A DNA stretch of 64,000 bases from Xenophilus aerolatus (GTDB lineage: Bacteria; Pseudomonadota; Gammaproteobacteria; Burkholderiales; Burkholderiaceae_C), in NCBI GenBank assembly GCA_030418545.1, contig QAIB01000005.1, forward strand, positions 186,001-250,000. The letters are read 5' to 3'. This document shows positions 34,529-43,775 of this stretch, piece by piece. The position numbers were made by a program, and so were the translations under genes. Every line of letters begins with the position of its first letter. The stretch's first letter is position 1. The notes beneath the pieces are model-generated. The model worked only from the letters and a program-made list of their open reading frames with translations, had not been told where the DNA came from and made no database searches.

Positions 34529-37500
34529 TCAGTCGTACTGCACCGTGTAGATCAGGTCCACTCCGCTGGTTCGGCCCGCCTGCCCGCGAAGGGTCAGGCG
34601 CCGGGTCAGGTCGTAGAAGACATACAGCGTGCCTAGCGTGCCGGCCAGGCTGCGCTCGTAGGTCACATAGAAGTCCTTCGACAGGCGCTTGCCGAGCGTC
34701 ACCGACGATTCCTTCAGTTCGCCGCCCGAACCGGGGCCCTTGAAGCCGATCTCGTCGAGCCCGAAGCGGCTGGCCAGGCTGCCGCCGCTGCCGCCCTTGC
34801 CGAGCCCGCCCAGCAGCGCCAGCGCGGCCTGCTGCATCAGGATGGCCTCGCCGCCGCTGGACGCCGAGGCGCGGCCGAGCACGACCCAGGCCAGCGCCTG
34901 CGCGTCGGGCAAGGGCGGGTCGGAATACAGCCTGACGCGCGGCGACTGGGCCGTGCCCGTGATCTGTACGCCGGCGCGCTGGCTGATGTTGGGACGGATG
35001 GCGAGGATGTCCAGCGACGGGTTGTCGACGGGTCCGTTGAAGCGCGCCAGCCCGCTCTCGACGTCGAGCTCCTGGCCGTAGGCTCGGTACTGGCCCTGCA
35101 CCGTCTTCACCTCGCCCGTGACGCGCGGCGGGGCGCTCAACTGGGTGGTGCGGATGTCGAGCTGGCCTTCCAGCCGCGTGGTGATGCCGCGGCCCTGCAC
35201 CGCGAAGTCCTTGCCGAGGTCGAAGGCGACCTCGATGTCGGGTGCCTTGGCCAGCAGCGGCTGGTTGACGCGGCCCGCGGCGGCCTCGTCCTGCGCGGCG
35301 CGTTCCTTCGCCTGCTTCTCTGCCGCCGCGCGCTCCTCGCGTTCCTTGGCCGCCGAATGGACGACCACGTCGGTGCCCAGGCTGGGCGCTGTTTCGTCCG
35401 GCAGGATGATGACGGCGCGGTCGGTCGTCACCTTGCCGCGCACCCGCAACTGGCCCGCGTTGAGCCCGGCCTGCAGGTCGCCGGACACGGTGACCTGCCG
35501 GTCGGAGCGCACCAGCGCGCGCAGGCGCCGGACCTCGCCACGCATGTCCATCGACAGGCCCGAGCCGCCGCCCGCCGGGTTTGCCGGGCCCCAGCCCAGC
35601 TCCCCCTTGAAGGACAGCGTGCCGCCGTCGGCCGCGGCCTCGCTCGCGCCGGTGCTCAGGTTGCCGGCGCGGCCCGGGATGCGCACCTTGCTGCCTGGGC
35701 CGCCCTTGAGCGTGAATTCGTCCAGCACCAGCCGGTTGCCCGCCAGGCGCGCGCGCAGCCGGCCGTCGCGCAGGTCCAGGCCCTCCACCATCGCCTTGAG
35801 CGCCAGTTCGTCGGCCGCCAGCGTGCCGTTCCAGCGCGGATCGTTGCGCGTGCCGGCCAGCGTGGCGTCGGCGCTCAAGGTGCCTGCGATGCGCCAGCCC
35901 GGCGGCGCGAGCATCGACCACACGCCCAGCTGCGGCAGGCGGGCGCGCACGCTGCCGTTGAGGGGCGCGTCCTCGGCCCATTGCCAACCGCCGTCGCGTT
36001 GCACGAGCCGCGTTCCGGCCTCGGCCTGGATCTGTCCGGCGCGCTCGCTGTCCCAGGCCAGTCTTGCGCGCACCGCGTCGCCTTCGGCGTCGAGCCGCAG
36101 TTCGGCCTGGCGCAGGCCGGCGGGCGTGGAGGGCGCGTCGTCGCTCGAGTCGGTGGTGATCTCGCTCTTCGTGCCCGTGCCGCGGCTCTCGATGCGGCGC
36201 ACCAGCGCGGCTTCGCCGGCCTGCACCCGCAGGTCGCCGCTGGCGCGCGCGATGCGGGCCTGGGCGCGCAGCCGGTCGCCGGCCTCGATGTCCCAGTCGC
36301 CGTCGAAGACCAGGTCGCCGCTGATGCCGAGTTCGCGCAGGCTGGTGTCGCCGCCGAAGGCGCGGCTCCAGGCCATCGGCAGACCCTGCATGCGGCCCTT
36401 GGACTGCAGGCGAAGGGCGGTGCCGCTGGCGCTGGTGGTCTGGCGCAGGCGCACCGGCTCCCAGTCGAGGCGCACCGTGCCCGGCACCGGGCCGCGCAGC
36501 GTGGCGCCGCCGGCCGTGCTCTCGAGGTCGAGCTGGCCGTTGCCCACGCGCACGGTGCTGCTGAATTCGCGGGCCAGTTCCAGCGTCCAGGGCGCATCGC
36601 TGCGCGTCGTGTCCTGCAGCTGGGTGCGCAGCGACGCCAGGGCGAGGCGCCACTGGTTGGCGCGCTCCAGGCCGCCGCTGGCGCGGGTGTCGAGCGTGAG
36701 CTTGCGCGTGCCCTGCTGCGCCTCGCCGCGCAGGGTGAGCGCCGCGCGCGCGAGGCTGCCGTCCAGCGTGGCCTGCAGGCCGCGCAGCTGGATCTCGGCC
36801 GGCGCGGGTTCGGCGGGCCTGGGGGCGGGCAGGCGCAGCTCCAGGCGCGGCGCTTCCAGGCGGGCCTTCAGGCTGGGCTCCGCGGCGCGGTCGGCGGGCG
36901 GCGTGTTCACGGCCTGCAGGCGTTGCTGGATGGCACGCCAGCCGCCCTGCCAGCTGGCGTCGAGCCGAGCGCTGCCGCGGGCCAAGGCGCCGGCAAAGGC
37001 CTTCTCCAGCCCCGGCAGCCGCTCGACCCAGGCCTGCAGCGCGGCGGCGTCGTCGATGCGTGCCTGCACCTCGCCGGCGCCCTGGGTCGGCGCGATCCGG
37101 CCCTTGACCTGGGCACTGCCGCCGGGCAGCGTGGCCCTGAGGTCGCCGCTGCCCGCCTGCTCGGCCACGCGCACCTGCAGCTGGCCCTGCACGCTGGCGC
37201 GCTCGGCCTCGATGCGCAGGCTGCGCAGGTCCAGCACCTGTTTCGCCCACTGGCCTTGCGCTGCCGCGCGCTCGAGCTTGAAGCCTTCGAGCGCCTTGGC
37301 CGCTGCGCCGCCCTCGGCCTGCAGCGCCAGGTCGAAGGCGATGGCGTCGTCCTTCTGCGTCGCCTTGGCGCGGCCGCTGATGGGCGCGCCCGCCAGCTCG
37401 GTGTGCAGCAGCCCGGGGCGCACGCCGCGCACGGTGGCCTCGATCTGCCAGGGCTGCGGTGCCGGCGCCCATTCGCCCGCGGCCTCGATGCGGCCCCGGC

Positions 37501-38623
37501 CGGCCTGCACCTTCGCCTCGGCCACCCGCCACACGGTGCCGTCGTAGCCGATCTGCGCCTGCACCGCCTCGACCGGCAGCCGGCCTTCATCCCACGGGCC
37601 CGGCTCGGCGTTGGTGACGTCGGCGCGTGCCTTCCAGGCGGCGGCGCCGGTGGCGGGGTCGGGATCGACCGCCACCTCGCCACTCAAGCGCGTGCGCGGG
37701 GCGTCGGGCAGGAGCCAGGCCACATCGAGGTTGCGCATCCTGAGCAGCGCGTCGACCACGGGCTGCGGCGCCCAGGGCGCGATGCGGGCGTTGAGCTGCG
37801 CGTCGACCGGGTGGTCGGCGTCGGGCTGCTCCTGCGGTCGCAGAGCGGCGTCGATGGCGATCCGCGCATCGGAGCCCGCCAGCGTGCCGCTGGCGGTGGC
37901 GCGGGCGTCCAGCGCGATGCGCCGCTCGTCGTTCAGCGGTGCCTGCACGCGGCCCTCCAGCGCGAGCTGCAAGGCCATCGGCGCGGCACCCTGGAGCTGC
38001 ACCGTACCGCTGTAGTGGCCGTCGGCAAGGTCCACGCCGTCGAGCTTCAGGCGGTGCTGCTGCGCCTCGTACACGTAGCGGCCCGCCAGCGCCTGCGCCC
38101 GCACCTCGGGCGGGCCCTTCCACAGCACTTCGTCGGCGCTGAAGGGCAGGTCGATCTCCACCGGCAGCACGATCGGCGAGAGCGGCTCCAGCGGCTTCTT
38201 CTCTTCGTCCCTGGGTCCGCGCGGCTCGATGACGATGCGCGCCGCATGCACCTCGCCCAGCTGCACGCGCTTGCGCAGCAGGGGGCGCAGTGCCCAGCCG
38301 ATGCGGGCGCCCTGCACCTCGACCGCCATCGTGGGGCTCTGCCATCGCAGGTAGCCGATGGCGCCGCCGCGGCGCAGCGAGCCGGTCACCTCGCGCGACT
38401 CGAGCGTCTGCCCCGCCGGCAAGTAGCGCGCGGCGCGGGCGAGGGCACTGGCCAGCGAGCTGTCGGTGCCGGCCCACCACCAGCCGGTGGCGACGAGGGC
38501 GAGCACCAGCACCAGCAGCGAGGCCAGGCTCCAGCCGATCGCGCGCAGAGTGCGCCGCGTGCGCGAGCGGCGCACGGGCGTGGCGGCTTCCTGGCTCGGC
38601 GCGTCGCTCGGCTTATGAGCCAA
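34529..38623 (-). CDS. tamB: Translocation and assembly module inner-membrane component TamB
   Basis: A 1364-residue AsmA-like/TamB protein. After a basic N-terminus (RRSRTRRTLRAIGW) a single signal-anchor helix (SLASLLVLVLALVATGWWWA) is followed by long beta-rich repeats forming a hydrophobic periplasmic groove that is thought to carry phospholipids to the outer membrane and help autotransporter assembly with TamA. The C-terminal ~350 residues are the conserved DUF490 region (RLEGQLDIRT...YGQELDVESGLARFNGPVDN...AWVVLGRAS). The start is TTG at 38623: no ATG is available, and CTGGAGGCCGATTTG gives a GGAGG site at correct spacing. Both that site and the TTG lie in a family B repeat. tamA is 74 bases upstream. 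Confidence 0.92.
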   Translation of the reverse strand: MAHKPSDAPSQEAATPVRRSRTRRTLRAIGWSLASLLVLVLALVATGWWWAGTDSSLASALARAARYLPAGQTLESREVTGSLRRGGAIGYLRWQSPTMAVEVQGARIGWALRPLLRKRVQLGEVHAARIVIEPRGPRDEEKKPLEPLSPIVLPVEIDLPFSADEVLWKGPPEVRAQALAGRYVYEAQQHRLKLDGVDLADGHYSGTVQLQGAAPMALQLALEGRVQAPLNDERRIALDARATASGTLAGSDARIAIDAALRPQEQPDADHPVDAQLNARIAPWAPQPVVDALLRMRNLDVAWLLPDAPRTRLSGEVAVDPDPATGAAAWKARADVTNAEPGPWDEGRLPVEAVQAQIGYDGTVWRVAEAKVQAGRGRIEAAGEWAPAPQPWQIEATVRGVRPGLLHTELAGAPISGRAKATQKDDAIAFDLALQAEGGAAAKALEGFKLERAAAQGQWAKQVLDLRSLRIEAERASVQGQLQVRVAEQAGSGDLRATLPGGSAQVKGRIAPTQGAGEVQARIDDAAALQAWVERLPGLEKAFAGALARGSARLDASWQGGWRAIQQRLQAVNTPPADRAAEPSLKARLEAPRLELRLPAPRPAEPAPAEIQLRGLQATLDGSLARAALTLRGEAQQGTRKLTLDTRASGGLERANQWRLALASLRTQLQDTTRSDAPWTLELAREFSSTVRVGNGQLDLESTAGGATLRGPVPGTVRLDWEPVRLRQTTSASGTALRLQSKGRMQGLPMAWSRAFGGDTSLRELGISGDLVFDGDWDIEAGDRLRAQARIARASGDLRVQAGEAALVRRIESRGTGTKSEITTDSSDDAPSTPAGLRQAELRLDAEGDAVRARLAWDSERAGQIQAEAGTRLVQRDGGWQWAEDAPLNGSVRARLPQLGVWSMLAPPGWRIAGTLSADATLAGTRNDPRWNGTLAADELALKAMVEGLDLRDGRLRARLAGNRLVLDEFTLKGGPGSKVRIPGRAGNLSTGASEAAADGGTLSFKGELGWGPANPAGGGSGLSMDMRGEVRRLRALVRSDRQVTVSGDLQAGLNAGQLRVRGKVTTDRAVIILPDETAPSLGTDVVVHSAAKEREERAAAEKQAKERAAQDEAAAGRVNQPLLAKAPDIEVAFDLGKDFAVQGRGITTRLEGQLDIRTTQLSAPPRVTGEVKTVQGQYRAYGQELDVESGLARFNGPVDNPSLDILAIRPNISQRAGVQITGTAQSPRVRLYSDPPLPDAQALAWVVLGRASASSGGEAILMQQAALALLGGLGKGGSGGSLASRFGLDEIGFKGPGSGGELKESSVTLGKRLSKDFYVTYERSLAGTLGTLYVFYDLTRRLTLRGQAGRTSGVDLIYTVQYD

Positions 38624-38675
38624 ATCGGCCTCCAGCGCTCGTCCGATCTGGGCGAGTAGCTATCAAAAGATGAGC
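38618..38675 (-). repeat. Family B repeat, copy 5 (tamA-tamB gap)
   Basis: Plus strand GCCAAATCGGCCTCCAGCGC, TCGTCC...GGGCGAGTAGC and TATCAAAAGATGAG. On the minus strand it supplies the GGAGG and TTG start of tamB. Confidence 0.75.
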
Positions 38676-38697
38676 AAATCCCGGCATCGACGCGTCC

Positions 38698-40608
38698 TCA
38701 GAACGTGACGCCCAGCCGCAGGTGCAGCCGGAATTTCTTGACGTCGACCCCGTAGGCCACGTCGGCCTGCAGCGGCCCCACCGGGCTGCGCCAGCGCAGG
38801 CCCGCGCCCACCCCCACCTTGGGCTTGCTGAGCTCGCGGGCTTTGTCGGCCACGTTGCCGGCATCCACGAAGACCGCGCTCTCGAATGCGGTGAGCTGGC
38901 CGTTCCACACGATGGGCTTCTGCCACTCGGCGCTGGCGACGGCGAGGTAGCGACCGGCCACGGTGGCGCCGGCGGCGTCCACGGTGCCGATCTGCTGGTA
39001 GGCATAGCCGCGCACGGTGGTGTCGCCGCCGGTGAGGAAGCGCAGGGTCGATGGGATCTGCGCCGCTTCCTTGGCGGTGATGGCGCCGAGTTCGGCGCGC
39101 AGCGCGATGCGCGACTGGCGTGCCACCGCGGCGGTGTCGCCGTCGGGCACGCGGCCCAGCGGGATCACGTTCATCCAGCGGCCGTAGGCACGGGTGAAAG
39201 GCAGGCGCTGGCCGCTCAGGGTGTAGCCCGCGCCCAGTTCCAGCGCCAGGCCCCAGCCGCGGCGGGGGTTGGCGTTGTCGTCGAAGTAGCGGCCGGTCCA
39301 GTTCCAGTTGGCGCTGATGGCGGACGCCGCCGGCTCGACGGTGGACGGCAGGTCGCTGCCGCTGGGCACCGCGTAGTCGTACTGCAGGAAGAGTGCGCGA
39401 TCGATGTGCCCTTCCGACTTGCTGCGGCCGTAGCGCAGGCGGCCGCTGTCCACGTCGTAGGTGCCCGATTGCTCGCGCTTGAGCTGGGCCAGCGAGCCCC
39501 ATTTCCAGCCGTCCTCGCCGGGCAGGCCGGTCCAGGTGGTGTTGAGCAGCTTGGTGTCGCGCTCGATCGAGAGCTTCGACACCGCGCGCCAGCCCAGCAG
39601 CGGCATCTGGTTGTAGATGTGGTCGACCGACACGCGCGGCCCGCTGTCGGTGGTGAAGCCCACGCCCAGCACCACCTTCTGCATCTGCGCCTCCCGCACC
39701 TGGGCGATCACGGGTGCGAAATCGGGATTGCCGGCGCTGGTGTCGAGCGTGAGGAAGACCGAGTCGTAGTAGCCGCTGCTGGCCAGGCGCTCCTGCGCAT
39801 CGAGCAGCTTCTGCTGGTCGTAGGGCTCGCCGGTGGGCAGGCGTGCGATGCGGCTGGGCCCGACGACGCCGTAGCGTTCGGCGCCGCGCACCACCAGCGG
39901 GCCGAAACGGTAGGCCGGCCCGGACTGGTAGGTGACGGCCAGGCGGGCTGTCGCGGTGTCGGCGTCGATGTCGGCCCGGCTGGTCTGCACGCTGCCGGTG
40001 GGGAAGCGCTTCGCCGTCAGGGCACGCAGGCCGAGGGTCTTGGCGTTGTCCCAGCCTTGCTGGGTGAAGTCGCGGCCCGCCCCGAGCGCCCAGCCGCTGC
40101 GGATCGCCTCGCGCTGCGCGTCGGCCGCGGCATCGCCGACGATGGGCCCCGCGAAGCCGACCTGCGTCTGCACCACGCGCGTGCGCGGGCCGGGTTCGAC
40201 GCGGATCAGCACGTCGCGCGGCGTCTTCGCCTGCGGCGTGTCGCGCAGTTCGAGCACCAGGTGCGGCGTGAAATAGCCCAGGGTGCCGAGCAGCTCGCGC
40301 GCATTCGCCTCGGCCGCCACCATGAGCCGCGACAGTTCGGCCGCGCCGATGTCGTCGAGCTGGCGGTAGCGCTGCAGTTCCAGGTGTTTGTCCAGCAGCT
40401 CGCGTGCTTCGTCGGGTCCTTCGACCGTCACGGTGAAGCCGGTGCGCGCCGTGCCTTCGGTGCCCGCGCCGCCCGCGGTGGCGAGGGCCGACGGCGCATC
40501 ATCCTGGGCGTTGCCCTGGCGGCCCGGCAGCAGGCTGCAGCCGCTCAGCACGACGGCCAGCGCCACCGCGCCCAGCCACGTGCGTCGGGTGGCCAGCGGT
40601 CCGGCCAT
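38698..40608 (-). CDS. tamA: Outer-membrane Omp85-family assembly factor TamA
   Basis: 636 residues from ATG 40608 (a start at 40653 adds 15 residues rich in Arg/Met). Domain order: signal sequence, three POTRA-like domains (~60-280; VEPGPRTRVVQTQVGFAGPI) and a 16-strand barrel ending in the C-terminal Phe of RLHLRLGVTF. FLTGGDTTVRGYAYQQIG (~540) is the conserved RGY-type L6 loop of Omp85 proteins. The signal sequence reads AVALAVVLSGCSLLPG, a good lipobox (L-S-G-C), unusual for a barrel; it predicts an acylated N-terminus. With tamB downstream it forms the Tam nanomachine for outer-membrane protein and lipid transport. Confidence 0.92.
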   Translation of the reverse strand: MAGPLATRRTWLGAVALAVVLSGCSLLPGRQGNAQDDAPSALATAGGAGTEGTARTGFTVTVEGPDEARELLDKHLELQRYRQLDDIGAAELSRLMVAAEANARELLGTLGYFTPHLVLELRDTPQAKTPRDVLIRVEPGPRTRVVQTQVGFAGPIVGDAAADAQREAIRSGWALGAGRDFTQQGWDNAKTLGLRALTAKRFPTGSVQTSRADIDADTATARLAVTYQSGPAYRFGPLVVRGAERYGVVGPSRIARLPTGEPYDQQKLLDAQERLASSGYYDSVFLTLDTSAGNPDFAPVIAQVREAQMQKVVLGVGFTTDSGPRVSVDHIYNQMPLLGWRAVSKLSIERDTKLLNTTWTGLPGEDGWKWGSLAQLKREQSGTYDVDSGRLRYGRSKSEGHIDRALFLQYDYAVPSGSDLPSTVEPAASAISANWNWTGRYFDDNANPRRGWGLALELGAGYTLSGQRLPFTRAYGRWMNVIPLGRVPDGDTAAVARQSRIALRAELGAITAKEAAQIPSTLRFLTGGDTTVRGYAYQQIGTVDAAGATVAGRYLAVASAEWQKPIVWNGQLTAFESAVFVDAGNVADKARELSKPKVGVGAGLRWRSPVGPLQADVAYGVDVKKFRLHLRLGVTF

Positions 40609-40690
40609 CGAAGAGAGCACCTCCCTGAACATGGCGGCGATTCTCGCCGCCATGCGTCGCCTCCCGCGTCGGACAGGGGGCCAGATGGGG

Positions 40691-41584
40691 CTATCGCGGC
40701 CGGCCGCGCACCGCCCGGCGCGCGAGCGACCACAGAACAGGCGGGCTGACGCCGCGCATCGCGTCGACCACCCGGTTCTTCCAGGTCGAGTGGTAGAAGC
40801 CGGAGCCCTCTTCGGGCTCGTTCGCTGGCCGGGGACCTTCGCCCGTGTAGTAGTAGGCCGCCACGGACCGACGCTTGACCCCCGGGGGCGGTGTCATCGG
40901 CGTCGGATGGCCGTGGAAGCTGTGCTGGCCGTGCAGGAAGACGATGGTGCGGCCGAATTCGGGCGCGACCTTCTTCTCGCAGCGGTCCTGCTGGTCGTTC
41001 CAGAGTTCCAGGTGGCCGCCCCAGCTGTCCTGCCAGTGCTCGTTCAGGTAGGTGATCATCACCATCCGGTTGCGCAGGCCGGTGTCGCAGTGGTAGCTGA
41101 AGTCGCGGTGGATGGAGAAGTGGGCGCCGGCGCCGCTCTCGTGCAGACCGCCGCCCCACTGGTGCGGGTCGAGCACCAGGTGGTCGATACCGGTGATGCG
41201 CGACAGCGCCTCGATGAACCAGCCGGAGTGCACGACCGAGAAATACAGCTGCGTGGCGGGCCCGAGCGGCGAGTGGGTGTCGCTGCGGTGGTAGGTCTCG
41301 TAGCCGGACTTGAAGTGTCGCCAGCGCACGCAGGGGTGCTCGAACTCCTCGCGCACCAGCGCCAGCAGGCGCGCGTCGAACAGGCCGTCGAACACGAGGT
41401 GCGGGAAGGGGCGGGCCTGGGTCAGCTGCTCGTGCATGGCCAGCTGCCAGGCCGGATCGAGCAACTCAGGGGTGACCAGGCGGTCGAGCGGCAGTTCCTG
41501 TCCGCGGATCCGGACGACGTCCGGTTCGGCCCGCAGGGGCGCGGTTGCCGTGCTTTCGGGGGCCAGTGCGGCGAGGGCGGTCAC
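40691..41584 (-). CDS. 2-oxoglutarate/Fe(II) oxygenase, prolyl-4-hydroxylase-like
   Basis: A 297-residue cupin-fold dioxygenase. The Fe ligands are visible: His159 and Asp161 in the IHRDFSYH segment and a distal His in HSFHGHP (about residue 224); the 2OG-binding Arg is in KRRSVAAYYYT (~237). The family (2OG-FeII_Oxy_3) hydroxylates Pro or other residues in proteins or modifies small molecules; substrate unknown. A short helical N-terminus precedes the domain and a basic C-terminus follows. It stands alone between tamA and the VWA gene, all on the minus strand, with a 91-base gap upstream, so it probably has its own promoter. Confidence 0.82.
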   Translation of the reverse strand: MTALAALAPESTATAPLRAEPDVVRIRGQELPLDRLVTPELLDPAWQLAMHEQLTQARPFPHLVFDGLFDARLLALVREEFEHPCVRWRHFKSGYETYHRSDTHSPLGPATQLYFSVVHSGWFIEALSRITGIDHLVLDPHQWGGGLHESGAGAHFSIHRDFSYHCDTGLRNRMVMITYLNEHWQDSWGGHLELWNDQQDRCEKKVAPEFGRTIVFLHGQHSFHGHPTPMTPPPGVKRRSVAAYYYTGEGPRPANEPEEGSGFYHSTWKNRVVDAMRGVSPPVLWSLARRAVRGRPR

Positions 41585-41675
41585 GGCAGGACATCGGAAA
41601 CAATGAGGACTTCAGTGTTACACGAATGTCACCAGGAAAACCTGACCAAGGCTGACTATTTACAGATTCCGCGTG

Positions 41676-42863
41676 TCATTTGGACAACAGGCGCATGGCG
41701 TCCTCCAGACCCTTGAGGGTCAACGGGAACATGCGGTGCGACATCAGCTGCTGCATCACGGCGATGCTCTGGCGGTACTGCCACACGCCCTGCGGCTCGG
41801 GATTGATCCAGGCGAACTTGGGGAAGGCGTGGGTGAGGCGCTGCAGCCATTCGGCGCCCGGCTCCTCGTTGTTGTATTCGACGCTGCCGCCGGGCTGCAG
41901 GATCTCGTAGGGGCTCATGGTCGCGTCGCCGACGAAGATGAGCTTGTAGTCCTTGTTGTACTTGCGAATGATGTCCCAGGTCGCGAACTTCTCGGAGAAG
42001 CGGCGCCGGTTGTTCTTCCACATGAAGTCGTAGACGCAGTTGTGGAAGTAATAGAACTCCAGGTGCTTGAACTCGGTCTTCACGGCCGAGAACAGCTCTT
42101 CCACGCGGTGCACGTGCTCGTCCATCGTGCCGCCGACGTCCATCAGCAGCAGCACCTTGACGTTGTTGTGCCGCTCCGGGCGCATCTTGATGTCGAGGTA
42201 GCCGGCGTTGGCGGCGGTGCGCTCGATGGTCGCGTCCAGGTCCAGCTCGTCCTCGTGGCCCTCGCGCGCGAACTTGCGGAGGCGCCGCAGCGCCATCTTG
42301 ATGTTGCGCGTGCCCAGCTCCTGGCTGTCGTCGTAGTCCTTGTAGGCGCGCTGCTCCCACACCTTGACCGCGCTCTTGTTCTTGCCCGCGCCGCCGATGC
42401 GGATGCCCTGCGGGTTGTAGCCGCCGTGGCCGAAGGGCGAGGTGCCGCCCGTGCCGATCCACTTGTTGCCGCCCTCGTGGCGCTCCTTCTGCTCCTCGAA
42501 GCGCTTCTTCAGCGTCTCCATGAGCTCGTCCCAGCCCATCTTCTCGATCTTGGCCTTCTCCTCGGCCGTGAACTCGCGCTCCAGCGTCTTGCGCAGCCAG
42601 TCGAGCGGCACTTCCTTGGTGAAGTCGGTGAGCATGTCCACGCCCTTGAAGTAGGCGGAGAAGGCGCGGTCGAACTTGTCGTAGTGCTTCTCGTCCTTCA
42701 CCAGCGCGGTGCGGCTGAGGTAGTAGAAGTCGTCCAGCCCGAAGGCGTCCTCGGAATTGGGCCCCACCACGTCGGCCTGCAGGGCCTCCAGCAGCATCAG
42801 GTATTCCTTGACCGACACCGGCAGCTTGGCCGAGCGCAGGGTGTAGAAGAAGTCGATCAGCAT
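41676..42863 (-). CDS. VWA-domain (CoxE-like) protein, partner of MoxR ATPase
   Basis: 395 residues. The C-terminal half is a von Willebrand A-like fold: the metal-site strand reads LLLMDVGGTMDEH (~234-246), a DxGxT variant of the MIDAS DxSxS, followed by VFVGDAT-type and FAWINPEP segments. The N-terminal half is a helical region with acidic/basic coiled coil (EKAKIEKMGWDELMETLKKR). Such proteins pair with MoxR AAA ATPases in chaperone-like complexes that activate or insert cofactors in client enzymes; the MoxR gene lies 0.9 kb upstream on the same strand, with a GNAT and a small membrane protein gene between. Client unknown. Confidence 0.87.
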   Translation of the reverse strand: MLIDFFYTLRSAKLPVSVKEYLMLLEALQADVVGPNSEDAFGLDDFYYLSRTALVKDEKHYDKFDRAFSAYFKGVDMLTDFTKEVPLDWLRKTLEREFTAEEKAKIEKMGWDELMETLKKRFEEQKERHEGGNKWIGTGGTSPFGHGGYNPQGIRIGGAGKNKSAVKVWEQRAYKDYDDSQELGTRNIKMALRRLRKFAREGHEDELDLDATIERTAANAGYLDIKMRPERHNNVKVLLLMDVGGTMDEHVHRVEELFSAVKTEFKHLEFYYFHNCVYDFMWKNNRRRFSEKFATWDIIRKYNKDYKLIFVGDATMSPYEILQPGGSVEYNNEEPGAEWLQRLTHAFPKFAWINPEPQGVWQYRQSIAVMQQLMSHRMFPLTLKGLEDAMRLLSK

Positions 42864-42888
42864 GGGAGGCCTCCTTGCCGCGCGCGGT

Positions 42889-43485
42889 TCAGCCGCGCGG
42901 CTTGTCGAGCAAATAGAGCAACTGCGCCTGCACCTCGGGCCACTCGCCGCTGCGCAGGCTGTACATCACGGTGTCGCGGATGGTGCCGTCGCGGCGCAGC
43001 GCGTGGCCGCGGATGACGCCGTCCTTCTTCGCGCCCAGGCGCTCGATGGCGGCCTGCGAGGCGAAGTTGAAGTTGTCGGTGCGCCAGCCCACGACATGGC
43101 AGCCGAGGGTGTCGAAGGCATGCCGGAGCATCAGCAGCTTGCAGCTGGTGTTGACGTGGGTGCGCTGGCAGCGCCTGGCATACCAGGTGTAGCCGATCTC
43201 CACGCGCTTCACGGCGGGCAGGATGTCGTGGTAGCTCGTGGTGCCCAGCACCTCGCCGGTGGCTTCATCGGTGACGGCGAAGGCGAAGCGGTGGCCTTCG
43301 TCGCGCATCTTCAAGGCGGACTCGATGTACGCACGCGTCTGGTCCGGCTCGGGCACGGAGGTGACGCGCAGCTTCCACAGTTCGCCGTCGGCCGCGGCAG
43401 CGGCCAGGCCGGCCTCGTGGTCGAGGGACAGCGGCACGAGCTGCACGCCGCGATGCGAAAGGGTGACGGGGTCGACGAAAGCCAT
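42889..43485 (-). CDS. GNAT-family N-acetyltransferase (RimJ/RimL-like)
   Basis: 198 residues from ATG 43485. Typical RimJ/RimL features: GVQLVPLSLDHEAGL at the N-terminus, GTTSYHDILPAVKRVEIGYT in the strand 3-4 region, RCQRTHVNTSCKLLMLRHAF providing the CoA pyrophosphate loop, and a C-terminal NFASQAAIERLGAKKDGVIR. It transfers acetyl from acetyl-CoA to an amine, possibly a protein N-terminus or small molecule; substrate unknown. The frame is open upstream but only in sequence without family similarity. It lies 25 bases upstream of the VWA gene within the MoxR-VWA neighbourhood. Confidence 0.83.
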   Translation of the reverse strand: MAFVDPVTLSHRGVQLVPLSLDHEAGLAAAAADGELWKLRVTSVPEPDQTRAYIESALKMRDEGHRFAFAVTDEATGEVLGTTSYHDILPAVKRVEIGYTWYARRCQRTHVNTSCKLLMLRHAFDTLGCHVVGWRTDNFNFASQAAIERLGAKKDGVIRGHALRRDGTIRDTVMYSLRSGEWPEVQAQLLYLLDKPRG

Positions 43486-43507
43486 GGCGTCGAGGATAGC
43501 GAGCCGT

Positions 43508-43762
43508 TCAGCCGCGCGGTTCGCCGCATCTGCCGCGGTACCAGCGGCGTGCCAGTTGCACGCCGCCGCCACCGCCTGCGCCGATGAGCGCGATGCCGCC
43601 CATCGCCCGGCCGGTATAGCCTTCGGACGCCAGAGCGTCCCACCCGAGCACCAGGCCCAGCCAGCGGCCGAGCAGGGCGCCGACGAGGAAGCCGGCAGCC
43701 TGCGCCACGCCCAGCAGCAGGAGCTGCCGGTTCGAAGGCCGGGTGTCTTCGCCTCGCGTCAC
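43508..43762 (-). CDS. Small two-pass membrane protein (84 aa)
   Basis: Two hydrophobic segments (LLLLGVAQAAGFLVGALLGR and MGGIALIGAGGGGGVQLARR) flank a short loop. Glycine-rich second helix; no recognised domain. Located between the MoxR ATPase (13 bases upstream) and the GNAT gene, so probably co-transcribed. A role as membrane anchor for the MoxR/VWA complex is conceivable but unsupported. Confidence 0.62.
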   Translation of the reverse strand: MTRGEDTRPSNRQLLLLGVAQAAGFLVGALLGRWLGLVLGWDALASEGYTGRAMGGIALIGAGGGGGVQLARRWYRGRCGEPRG

Positions 43763-43775
43763 GACAGGCGCGGCC

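Noticed and set aside
35118-38659. Long plus-strand frames opposite tamB
   Set aside because: Antisense shadows of tamB; Ser/Arg/Pro- or Gly/Ala/His-rich without domains.
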